Positions 8,313 to 16,208 of a DNA stretch of 64,000 nt are shown here, piece after piece. Every line of letters begins with the position of its first letter. Position 1 is the stretch's first letter. The notes below the pieces were generated by a model, which saw only the letters and a program-made list of their open reading frames with translations, ran no database searches and was not told the origin of the DNA. Both the position numbers and the translations under genes were made by a program. Source of the DNA: Acidobacteriota bacterium (lineage in GTDB: Bacteria; Acidobacteriota; Terriglobia; Acidiferrales; UBA7541); assembly GCA_013289855.1 (NCBI GenBank), contig JABCZD010000003.1, forward strand, positions 474,222-538,221. The letters are read 5' to 3'.

Positions 8313-10406
8313 CTAATTCGAATCCCCGCCGTCACCGTCGGTGAGGGCCTGGGTGGCGGAGTTACCCCAGATAACGCTGTTGCCCCAGATGACGCTGAAG
8401 CCCGCGTCGGCGGAGTTACCCCAGATTACGGAGTTGCCCCAGATGACGGAGAGTCCGGAGAGAGGGTCGGTGCCGGATAAAACGGAGTTGCCCCAGACGA
8501 CGGCATTGCCCCAAATGACGGAGTTGCCCCAGATGACGGAGGCGGCGCTAACCGTAAGAGTGATATTGCCGTTGGCGGGATTGATGGTTACGGTTGGAGA
8601 TTCCGCAACGCCGACGGTGGCCGGGGCTAGCGCGGTGTTGGCCAGTGCGGCGGTAACGTCCAGTTCACCCGCGCCGACGGCGAAAATATCGTGCTGCTCG
8701 TTGTAGGCGAGGCCCGTGAAGGCCGCGATGGCACGCGCGTAGTGTTGATAGCCCTTGTAGGCGGAAAGCATCAGGCGGGCTTTGATTTGGTCGGGGGTAA
8801 GCGCGGGATTCTGCTGCAGCATCAGGGCGACCGCACCACTTACCACCGGGGTGGCCATGCTGGTGCCGCTTAAAGTCATGTAGGATGGTTGGCCCACCGC
8901 GCTGCTGCAGGTGCCTGACGAGTTGCAGGGATATACGTCAAATTGCGGATAGCTCGTAGCCAAGGTGCTGCCCGGGGCGAGCAGCGAAGTAATGTTGTTG
9001 CCCGGTGCGACGAGGTCGGGCTTGACGATATGGTCGATGAGCGTGGGACCTTTGGAGCTGTAGCTGGCGATCTGTTCGTTGGCCTCAGTGTAAGGAGCAA
9101 CGACGCTGGTGGCTCCGACGGTGATGACGTAGGGGTCGTTTCCCGGCACGCCAATCGTACCGTAGCCATTCTCGCTGTAGGTATCGTCGCGACCGGAATT
9201 TCCCGCCGCGGCGACCACCACGATGCCAGCGTTCCATGCGGCTTCGACAGCTTGGTCGAGAGGATCGATGGTGTAGGACTCGTAAACCGCGCGACCCAAA
9301 GAGAGATTGATTACGCGGATGTTGTAGGTGTTCTTTAGTTGAATGGCTTGCTGAATCGCGGCGATGACCACGCTGTCCGTGCTGCTGCCGTTTTGATCCA
9401 AGACGCGCAGATTCACAATCTGCACGTTGGGTGCGATGCCCTGATATTCCGTGGGATAACCGCTCGTGCCGGCTGCGGAACTCGCTCCGTTGCCGCCCAG
9501 GATGCCGGCGACGTGCGTGCCGTGGCCATATTCGTCCGAAGTGTTGGAATCTCCCGGCACAAAGCTTTGGCTATAAACGATGCGCGAGCTTTGTTGATTG
9601 TAGGTATTGAGATCGGGATGGCTGTACACGCCGCTGTCGATTACCGCAACGCCGACGCCGGTGCCGTCCCAGCCAGCGCTGAACGCGACGTTATCGTTGA
9701 CCGCGAAATTGTAATGGTCCATGGTGCGGCGGATTTGGCGGTCTGGGGAGATGTAGGCGATGTTGGGGTTCTGCGCGATCTGAGAGAGGGCGCCGGCGGG
9801 GACGGAGTAGACTGCGGCTTTCACTACGTTCAGGTCCGCGATATGGGAGCCGCCCTGATTCGTGACTACCTGGTGATTCTCGTCCGTGGGGCCGTCGAGA
9901 TATTGCACGATCACTTTTACGGTTGAGGTGGGGTCAAGGTTCTGCAAGTCTTGCGAGAGTTTCTGTTGCGGCAGCAGAAGAGCGGTGGCGGGGTAGTTGG
10001 AGGCCGCGTCTGGGCTGGCGCGCTGCGTGTCATCGCGGCTGATAGCCACGATGTTGGCATCTTTGGCGATTTCGTCTAATGCGCTGGCGGGGACGGCGTA
10101 GGATTCTGTGGTCTTCGCGGCGGTGCCGTCGGGATTGATCGGGGAGCCCTTTAACTCTCCGCCGAGGCTTTGGATTTTTTGGTGTTGTTCGGCGGTCGGC
10201 GGGGCCTTGAAGTGAATCAGGACGTTTACGGAGGAGGACGGGTCGACGGTCTTCAGGCTCTGGGAAATTTTCTCGCTGCTGGCCAGCAAGGGAGCTGCGG
10301 CGAACAGGGCGCAGAACAGCAGCACCACGAAACGCGTGCCCCAGCCCGCTCCGCGCAAAGTGCGCTGCGGGTTGGCCGTCGAGATTTCCGAGCTATGGTC
10401 GATCAC
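8313..10406 (-). CDS. Secreted subtilisin-like serine protease (S8) with VIWGNS tail
   Basis: An exported protease of 697 residues. It has an N-terminal signal segment (FVVLLFCALFAAAPLLASS), then two tandem inhibitor-I9-like propeptide units (about residues 45-125 and 150-225). The S8 core has Asp in AVIDSGVYSHPD (about 257), His in YGHGTHVAGI (about 295) and Ser in LSGTSMATPVVSGA. The C-terminus carries some seven or eight WGN heptads, mostly SVIWGNS. The start was set at GTG 10406 because AGGAG precedes it and a sigma-54 promoter lies at 10502-10519; a GTG at 10511 would fall upstream of the expected transcript start. The gene follows an enhancer-binding-protein gene on the same strand. Confidence 0.9.
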   Translation of the reverse strand: MIDHSSEISTANPQRTLRGAGWGTRFVVLLFCALFAAAPLLASSEKISQSLKTVDPSSSVNVLIHFKAPPTAEQHQKIQSLGGELKGSPINPDGTAAKTTESYAVPASALDEIAKDANIVAISRDDTQRASPDAASNYPATALLLPQQKLSQDLQNLDPTSTVKVIVQYLDGPTDENHQVVTNQGGSHIADLNVVKAAVYSVPAGALSQIAQNPNIAYISPDRQIRRTMDHYNFAVNDNVAFSAGWDGTGVGVAVIDSGVYSHPDLNTYNQQSSRIVYSQSFVPGDSNTSDEYGHGTHVAGILGGNGASSAAGTSGYPTEYQGIAPNVQIVNLRVLDQNGSSTDSVVIAAIQQAIQLKNTYNIRVINLSLGRAVYESYTIDPLDQAVEAAWNAGIVVVAAAGNSGRDDTYSENGYGTIGVPGNDPYVITVGATSVVAPYTEANEQIASYSSKGPTLIDHIVKPDLVAPGNNITSLLAPGSTLATSYPQFDVYPCNSSGTCSSAVGQPSYMTLSGTSMATPVVSGAVALMLQQNPALTPDQIKARLMLSAYKGYQHYARAIAAFTGLAYNEQHDIFAVGAGELDVTAALANTALAPATVGVAESPTVTINPANGNITLTVSAASVIWGNSVIWGNAVVWGNSVLSGTDPLSGLSVIWGNSVIWGNSADAGFSVIWGNSVIWGNSATQALTDGDGGDSN

Positions 10407-10501
10407 CGATGTTCTCCTGAAGCTGCCCTGCTGCGGTTCTGGGGCGCGAACGGCAAAAAGAGAGCCACACCCCGGTACAAAAGATTCCGACGCAAGGGAG
10501 A

Positions 10502-10519
10502 TTGCAACCACCCTGCCAA
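10502..10519 (-). promoter_or_regulatory. Sigma-54 (-24/-12) promoter of the subtilase gene
   Basis: On the minus strand TTGGCAGGGTGGTTGCAA matches the sigma-54 consensus YTGGCACGRNNNTTGCW at all but one defined position (G for C after TGGCA). The GG-to-GC spacing is exact. Transcription would begin near 10490, leaving a leader of roughly 85 nt before the GTG at 10406. The neighbouring upstream gene encodes a sigma-54 activator, which supports function. Confidence 0.8.
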
Positions 10520-10585
10520 GTCCCGGGAATCCCGTAAATGCATAAGAAATATTGGTTTAGCCAGATAAGGCCATCCTGTCCGGGT

Positions 10586-10692
10586 GGACAAGTTGTCCCA
10601 TGAACCCGGCCGAGGGGGCAGGATTAGAGGGTAAGTCGCGCGGTTTATGACGATTGCGAGGAAACGTCAAGTTGTCAACGAGGGGTCAACTT
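10586..10692. promoter_or_regulatory. Candidate enhancer sites for sigma-54 activator
   Basis: Two dyads share the 9-mer CAAGTTGTC, at 10589-10597 and 10668-10676, 79 bp apart. The first sits in the perfect palindrome GGACAAGTTGTCC (10586-10598). The second is the left half of an AAGTTG...CAACTT inverted repeat (10669-10692). They lie about 70-170 bp upstream of the -24 element, the usual enhancer distance. Binding by the activator encoded at 10760-11752 is inferred. Confidence 0.5.
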
Positions 10693-10759
10693 CATGCGAG
10701 GGGAACGCGGACGCACTACGGCTCATGTATTTACTAGAAAACTAAAGAGATAATGGGAA

Positions 10760-11752
10760 CTAGCAGGCGGCTAGAGCCGCGGAGGAATGCTCCTTCGCGG
10801 AATAGATCTTCAGTTTGCGGCTGAGGGTGCGGCGCGAAATCCCGAGAGACTCTGCAGCCTTCCCTTGCTGGCCGCCGGTGCGATCCAGGGCTTGCAGAAT
10901 CATGCGGCGTTCTACTTCTTCGAGCGTCGAGCCTTCGAGCGCGCCTTCCGCCGCTGCGATACGCAGCGAGTCAGTAACAAAACCTTCGGGAAGATCGCGG
11001 ACCTGAATGCAACCGTCGGAAGCAAAAATTGCGGCGCGAATCACCACGTTGCGCAGCTCGCGCACATTTCCGCTCCAGGAGTGGGACAGAAGCGCTGCTC
11101 CCGCTTCAGGAGAAAAACGCAACGAACATCCGTGTTGAGCCAGAAAAAACTCCGCGAGCGGAAGAATGTCCTCCGGGCGTTCGCGCAGCGGCGGAACGTG
11201 CACTTTGACTTCACACAGGCGGTGAAACAAATCCGCGCGAAAGCGGCCTAGTCCGATGGCTTCTTCCAGGTCTTGATTGGTGGCCGTGATGATGCGCACT
11301 TTGACGGAGGTTTTCTTCGTGCCGCCGAGCTTGTAGTATGGAGCGCCGTCGAGCACGCGCAAAAGTTTTACTTGCATGCGGGCGTCGAGCTCGCCGACTT
11401 CGTCGAGAAATAATGTGCCCTCGTCCGCTAATTCGAAAAGGCCCTTTTTCGCGACGTCTGCGCCGCTGAACGCGCCCTTTTCATATCCAAACAGTTCGCT
11501 TTCGACCAGGTGTTCCGGCAGCGCGCCACAATTCACGTCTACCCAGGGCATGCTGCAACGCAAAGAGTATTGATGAATGGCTTTGGAGACGATTTCCTTG
11601 CCAACGCCGCTTTCCCCGGTAACCAGCACCGCGGCGCCGCTTTGCGCGATGCGCGGGATGCGCTCCATGAGCTGCCGCATGGCAGCGCTACGAATGACCG
11701 CTGGAGTTCCGAGAAACTGCAGGGCCTCAGGACTTTCGCTCTTGCCGTTCAT
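10760..11752 (-). CDS. Sigma-54-dependent Fis-family transcriptional activator
   Basis: A 330-residue enhancer-binding protein with an AAA+ core and a C-terminal Fis-type helix-turn-helix. Walker A is GESGVGKE; the sigma-54 contact loop is GAFSGA rather than the usual GAFTGA; Walker B is GTLFLDEVGEL; the sensor/arginine region is LRERPEDILPL. The DNA-binding helix is in AAESLGISRRTLSRKLK. No receiver or other N-terminal input domain is present, only about 15 residues before the AAA+ core, so activity must be controlled by level or by another protein. It is immediately upstream of the subtilase gene and its sigma-54 promoter, which is the obvious target. Confidence 0.88.
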   Translation of the reverse strand: MNGKSESPEALQFLGTPAVIRSAAMRQLMERIPRIAQSGAAVLVTGESGVGKEIVSKAIHQYSLRCSMPWVDVNCGALPEHLVESELFGYEKGAFSGADVAKKGLFELADEGTLFLDEVGELDARMQVKLLRVLDGAPYYKLGGTKKTSVKVRIITATNQDLEEAIGLGRFRADLFHRLCEVKVHVPPLRERPEDILPLAEFFLAQHGCSLRFSPEAGAALLSHSWSGNVRELRNVVIRAAIFASDGCIQVRDLPEGFVTDSLRIAAAEGALEGSTLEEVERRMILQALDRTGGQQGKAAESLGISRRTLSRKLKIYSAKEHSSAALAAC

Positions 11753-12066
11753 GGAAGAGACAATAGGTTGCGGGGTGCCAGAGGGTCCATAGTACCAACA
11801 GGCTGGGTACCTAGAACCTTCGTACTTATAGTAAAGTACTTAAAATCAGCAATATACGACCCCGACTGCCGGGCGTCTGCAGTCGCCATTTGAGACAATC
11901 TGGCACATTCCAAGCGACTCATTGTCCAGCGCCGCAGTTGTCACTGTCCTCTTTAGGCCGGTCTTCCACGCTAAGTCATTGATCCAACGCACGATCGGCG
12001 CCGCCAACCACCTCCTGCGTCGTGGCAAGCCGCTTGCACTCTACCTTGGCAAAGGTGGCTTGCTCG
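11753..12066. other. Divergent intergenic region
   Basis: A 314-bp spacer between the activator (minus strand) and the HD-GYP/GGDEF gene (plus strand); promoters for both should lie here. A small dyad, GTACTT...AAGTAC at 11822-11839, lies near the activator side. No gene is supported, and I could not identify definite promoter boxes. Confidence 0.45.
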
Positions 12067-14511
12067 ATGAAACCGCTTTCTACGCCTGCGCGCGCATTCT
12101 TAGCCATCACGATTGTCTGTGGATTTGTTGTGCTTGCGCTGGGGTTCTACCACGCTGCGTGGCCGGACCTGGGGCCGTTCTTCTGCTACTTCGTGCTCGC
12201 AATGCTGGCCTCCGGCATGAAGATCAAGTTGCCGGGTGTGACCGGCACGATGTCGGTAATCTTCCTATTCATCCTGATTGGTATTCATGAATTGAGCATC
12301 GCCGAAACGCTGGTGATCAGCCTGGCGGGAACGCTGGTGCAGTGTTACTGGAAAACCCGCACGCGGCCCAAGGCGATTCAGGTGTTGTTCAACGTCGCGA
12401 GCATGTCCACCGCGGTCGGCGTGGCTGCCTATGCGTACCGCGAAAGCGCCGGCATCTTGCGCAACAGCCCTCCGCTAATGTTGATCTTGGCGGCGACGGT
12501 GTTTTTTGTTCTGAATACCGCGCCGGTCTCCTGCGTAATTGCACTGACCGAAGGCAAGTCGCTGCGGAAGATCTGGTCGGAGTGTTACTTCTGGTCGTTC
12601 CCGTATTACCTGGCAGGCGCCGCCATCGCCGCATTGACCAGCCTGGTGCAGCACTATGCCGGATGGCAAAGCTCGCTGCTGGTGATGCCGGTCATCTACT
12701 CAATCTTCCGCTCGTACAGCGTGTATCTGGGCCTTCTGGACGGCGAAAAAAAGCACGTGGAGGAAGTGGCTGCGCTGCACATGCGAACCATCGAAGCGCT
12801 GGCACTGGCTATCGAAGCCAAAGATCAAATGACGCACTCGCATCTGCAGCGCGTGCGCGTCTATGCCGTGGAAATCGGCCGTGAACTCGGTCTCGACGAG
12901 AGCGAACTGAACGCGCTGCGCGCGGCGGCCGTGCTACATGACATCGGCAAGTTGGCCGTACCCGAGCACATTCTCTCCAAGCCCGGAAGACTCACCGTGG
13001 AAGAATTTGAAAAAATGAAGATTCACCCCATCGTCGGTGGGGAAATTCTGGAACAAGTACAGTTTCCGTATCCGGTGGTGCCCATCGTCAAAGCCCACCA
13101 CGAGAAATGGGACGGCACAGGCTATCCACAAGGATTGCGCGGCGAAGAAATACCCATTGGCGCGCGGATTCTTTCGGCGGTGGATTGCCTGGACGCGGTG
13201 GCTTCCGATCGCAAATATCGCAAAGCCTTGGCGCTCGATGAAGCCATGGCCGTGGTAGCCGCCGGGGCTGGAACGCAGTACGATCCGCACATCGTCGACA
13301 TTCTGCGCCGGCGCTACGTTGAACTCGAGCGGATGGCGACCGCGCAAACCGCGGAACGCGCCAAACTTTCCGTGGACCTGAAGATCGCCAACGGCAAAGC
13401 TCCGGCGTCCGGCCTGGAACGCAGCATCCCGCTGCCGCGAGCCGGAAATGGGACCTCCGTGGATTTCCTGGCCTCGATCGCGGCGGCGCGTCAGGAAGTG
13501 CAAATGCTCTTCGAGTTGAGCCATGATTTAGGCAACTCGCTCAGTCTCGACGAGACGCTCTCTGTGTTGGCCGTGCGCTTAAAACACCTCATCGCCTACG
13601 ACTCCATCGCCATCTATGCTTCGACCAACGACGAACTTTTGCCGCAATATGTCGGCGGCAACAACTTTCGCGCGCTTTCTTCGTTGCGCATTCCGGTCGG
13701 CAGCGGCATCTCCGGCTGGGTGGCGGAAAATCGCAAATGCATTGTGAATGGAGACCCTTCTCTCGAGCCGGGCTACGTGAGCGACTCGAGCGTCGCGGGG
13801 GCTTTGCGTTCCGCATTGTCGATTCCGCTCGAAGGCACGGAGGGAGTGGTTGGCGTACTGACGCTGTATCGCACGGAATTGGATGCATTCTCCCGCGATC
13901 AACTGCGCATCCTCATGGCCATCAGCTCGAAGCTAGCCTTGACGATGCAAAACGCCCTCAAGTATCGTGTGGCGGAAGATTCCGCCACCACCGACTATCT
14001 CACCGCGTTGCCCAATGCCCGCTCGCTCTTCCTGCACCTTGATAGCGAGCTGGCGCGCGCCAAACGCAGCAACACCGCCCTCACAGTGTTCGTTTGCGAC
14101 CTCGACGGCTTCAAACAGGTGAACGATCGCTTTGGCCACCTGGAAGGCAATCGCGTGCTGCGGCTCTTCGCCGACAAACTCAAGGAGACCTGTCGTGAGT
14201 ACGACTACGTGGCGCGCATGGGCGGCGACGAGTTTGTGCTGGTGATGCCTGGACTCTCCTTGGAGGCCATCGCCAAGAAAGAAGCGCAATTGGGTTTGCT
14301 GGCGGCCGCCGCGGGACGGGAAGTTTGCGGCCACGATGTCGTGTCCCTTAGCGTTGGCGAGGCTTTTTATCCGGACGATGCCGTGGACGCCGAGCAACTT
14401 TTGGTCGAGGCGGACCGCCGCATGTACTCGAAGAAGCAGAAACATCGTAACGAGTTGCGCACGACTAACCCGCTGCTCAACCTGCATATCCAATCTCTCG
14501 CCGTACACTAA
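12067..14511 (+). CDS. Membrane-bound HD-GYP / GAF / GGDEF cyclic-di-GMP protein
   Basis: An 814-residue regulator. Residues 1 to about 230 form a polytopic membrane domain homologous to the protein at 7528-8280. An HD-GYP phosphodiesterase follows (about 240-440), with HDIGKL, the HH pair in KAHHEKWDGTGYP and the GYP motif intact. A GAF-like domain covers about 480-640. The C-terminal GGDEF domain (about 650-800) has an intact GGDEF signature, and an RxxD inhibitory site (REYD) exactly five residues before it. Both c-di-GMP synthesis and hydrolysis look possible. ATG 12067 was preferred over GTG 12022 because AAAGG precedes it and it aligns with the paralogue's start. Confidence 0.87.
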   Translation: MKPLSTPARAFLAITIVCGFVVLALGFYHAAWPDLGPFFCYFVLAMLASGMKIKLPGVTGTMSVIFLFILIGIHELSIAETLVISLAGTLVQCYWKTRTRPKAIQVLFNVASMSTAVGVAAYAYRESAGILRNSPPLMLILAATVFFVLNTAPVSCVIALTEGKSLRKIWSECYFWSFPYYLAGAAIAALTSLVQHYAGWQSSLLVMPVIYSIFRSYSVYLGLLDGEKKHVEEVAALHMRTIEALALAIEAKDQMTHSHLQRVRVYAVEIGRELGLDESELNALRAAAVLHDIGKLAVPEHILSKPGRLTVEEFEKMKIHPIVGGEILEQVQFPYPVVPIVKAHHEKWDGTGYPQGLRGEEIPIGARILSAVDCLDAVASDRKYRKALALDEAMAVVAAGAGTQYDPHIVDILRRRYVELERMATAQTAERAKLSVDLKIANGKAPASGLERSIPLPRAGNGTSVDFLASIAAARQEVQMLFELSHDLGNSLSLDETLSVLAVRLKHLIAYDSIAIYASTNDELLPQYVGGNNFRALSSLRIPVGSGISGWVAENRKCIVNGDPSLEPGYVSDSSVAGALRSALSIPLEGTEGVVGVLTLYRTELDAFSRDQLRILMAISSKLALTMQNALKYRVAEDSATTDYLTALPNARSLFLHLDSELARAKRSNTALTVFVCDLDGFKQVNDRFGHLEGNRVLRLFADKLKETCREYDYVARMGGDEFVLVMPGLSLEAIAKKEAQLGLLAAAAGREVCGHDVVSLSVGEAFYPDDAVDAEQLLVEADRRMYSKKQKHRNELRTTNPLLNLHIQSLAVH

Positions 14512-14535
14512 TCGGAGAAAACAGGTTGCCTACCG

Positions 14536-15402
14536 ATGTGGATTCGCGCGCTTCCAAAGCATTTTCTGAGATTAGCGCTCACTATCATGCTGGGCGGATT
14601 GCTGGGCGCAACGCTGGTGCGGCTTGCGCCCGGTTTCGGCGTTGATGAGCGAGAGCTTGACACTCGCCTGAACACGCAAAGTATCGAACTCCTCCGACAG
14701 TCTCACGCCTCACAGCGAAATATCCTTGGCTACTATCGGGGGTACCTCGCGGGGCTGTTCCGTGGAGATTTGGGCGTTTCGACCTCGCTGGATCGGCCGG
14801 TCGCGGAACTTTTTGCGGAGCGCCTTCCGGTGACGTTGCATAGCGTGGGAATTGGGGTTGCCGCGGGATGGCTTCTGGGATTTCTTCTGGCGTTACCAGC
14901 GGCTCTCTTTCGCTGGAAAGCTTATGAAATATTTACAGCGGGCCTGAGCGGACTGTTTCTGTCTCTACCCGCGGCGATTCTCGGATTGGGACTTGTGTAC
15001 GCCGGTGGACCGGCATCCCTGGCTATTGCGCTGGTGGTGTTCCCCCGGGTGTTGCAATACGCGCGGAACATTCTGGTACAGTCTGCCGCACTTCCTCACG
15101 TGCTCGCGGCGCACGCTAGAGGATTACACCGTACGCGTGTTCTGCTTTGGCATGTGCTGCCCAACGCGGCGCCATTGTTGTTCGCGCTGGCCGGAATTTC
15201 CGTGAGCATGGCGTTCGGCGCCGCCATTCCAATTGAGGCCATCTGCGACTATCCGGGCATCGGGCAACTCACCTGGCAGGCGGCGTTGAGCAGAGACTTG
15301 CCGGTGCTGGTCAACGTTACGTTGCTCATTACGGTGATCACGCTCGCCGCGAATTCGCTATCGGACCTGGCGAGTAGCGCGTTTGTGAGGCAGCGCATAT
15401 GA
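14536..15402 (+). CDS. Peptide-type ABC transporter permease (DppB/OppB-like)
   Basis: A 288-residue inner-membrane subunit of a dipeptide/oligopeptide/nickel ABC importer. It has an N-terminal membrane anchor, the loop typical of DppB-type permeases (LGVSTSLDRPVAELFAERLP), then about five more spans. The cytoplasmic EAA coupling loop is visible as AAHARGLHRTRVLLWHVLPN. It begins 24 bp after the HD-GYP/GGDEF stop and overlaps the next permease by 4 bp, starting a four-gene importer operon. Confidence 0.85.
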   Translation: MWIRALPKHFLRLALTIMLGGLLGATLVRLAPGFGVDERELDTRLNTQSIELLRQSHASQRNILGYYRGYLAGLFRGDLGVSTSLDRPVAELFAERLPVTLHSVGIGVAAGWLLGFLLALPAALFRWKAYEIFTAGLSGLFLSLPAAILGLGLVYAGGPASLAIALVVFPRVLQYARNILVQSAALPHVLAAHARGLHRTRVLLWHVLPNAAPLLFALAGISVSMAFGAAIPIEAICDYPGIGQLTWQAALSRDLPVLVNVTLLITVITLAANSLSDLASSAFVRQRI

Positions 15403-16208
15403 GCCGCATTCGCCTGGTCGCAATCGTTTTTCTGGCGCTTACATTTTCCGCGGTCTTGTTCGCTGATTTTGTAGCTCCCGCACCTTATGCGAAGCAATTT
15501 CGCGAAGTTCCCAATGCCGCGCCGTCACTGAAACACTTGCTGGGCACCGATGATCTGGGGCGAGATTCTTTTTCGCGCCTGTTATATGGCAGCCGCGTTT
15601 CTTTGCTGCTGGCGCCCGCTGCCGCGTTGCTCTCCACGTTGATTGCGGCATTCGTGGGAGGATCCGCCGGTTATCTCGGGGGATGGTTCGAACGCGTGGC
15701 CTTAGCGGCGACCGATCTTTCGCTGTCGTTGCCGTGGTTGTTTCTGCTCCTTACCGTGCGCGCGTTGCTGCCGTTGAATGTTGCTCCTGTCACATCCGTA
15801 GTCGTCACCTTCGCGCTGCTCGGCGTGCTGGGTTGGTCGTCCTCTGGCCGAGTAATTTGTTCCGGCGCGCGAGCCATCCGGGAATCTGATTTTGTGCTGC
15901 AAGCGAAGGCGCTCGGTTGCGCTCCACACCGCTTGATCCTGCGACAGGTGTTGCCCAATCTCCAGCCCGTGCTTTCCGCGCAGTTCTGGACTTCAATTCC
16001 AATTTTTATTATTGCGGAAGCCAATCTCGGCATTCTGGGCCTGGGCGTCGCGGAACCCCTGCCGTCGTGGGGAAATCTGCTGCGGGGTCTTGAAAACTGG
16101 CCGGAAGTAAAAGCTAGCCCGTGGAAGCTGGCGCCAATTGTTGCACTCATCGCGGTGGTGAGTTGCTTTCAATTGATTTTCCAGAAACGGGAGAATCTCG
16201 CGTCATGA
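15399..16208 (+). CDS. Peptide-type ABC transporter permease (DppC/OppC-like)
   Basis: The second membrane subunit of the importer, 269 residues. It has an N-terminal anchor, then the DppC signature LLGTDDLGRDSFSRLLYGSR, several membrane spans and the EAA loop (LQAKALGCAPHRLILRQVLP). It overlaps the upstream permease by 4 bp and the binding-protein gene by 4 bp (ATGA), so translation of the operon is coupled. Confidence 0.86.
   Translation: MSRIRLVAIVFLALTFSAVLFADFVAPAPYAKQFREVPNAAPSLKHLLGTDDLGRDSFSRLLYGSRVSLLLAPAAALLSTLIAAFVGGSAGYLGGWFERVALAATDLSLSLPWLFLLLTVRALLPLNVAPVTSVVVTFALLGVLGWSSSGRVICSGARAIRESDFVLQAKALGCAPHRLILRQVLPNLQPVLSAQFWTSIPIFIIAEANLGILGLGVAEPLPSWGNLLRGLENWPEVKASPWKLAPIVALIAVVSCFQLIFQKRENLAS

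Larger units (their letters stand above)
10407..10759. other. Regulatory region between protease and activator genes
   Basis: A 353-bp non-coding spacer. It contains a sigma-54 promoter (10502-10519, minus strand) and two CAAGTTGTC-containing inverted repeats further upstream (10586-10598 and 10669-10692), all listed separately. I see no gene in it. Confidence 0.6.

Noticed and set aside
9339..9926. 195-codon plus-strand frame inside the subtilase gene
   Set aside because: Antisense to the catalytic domain of the protease; no motif of its own.
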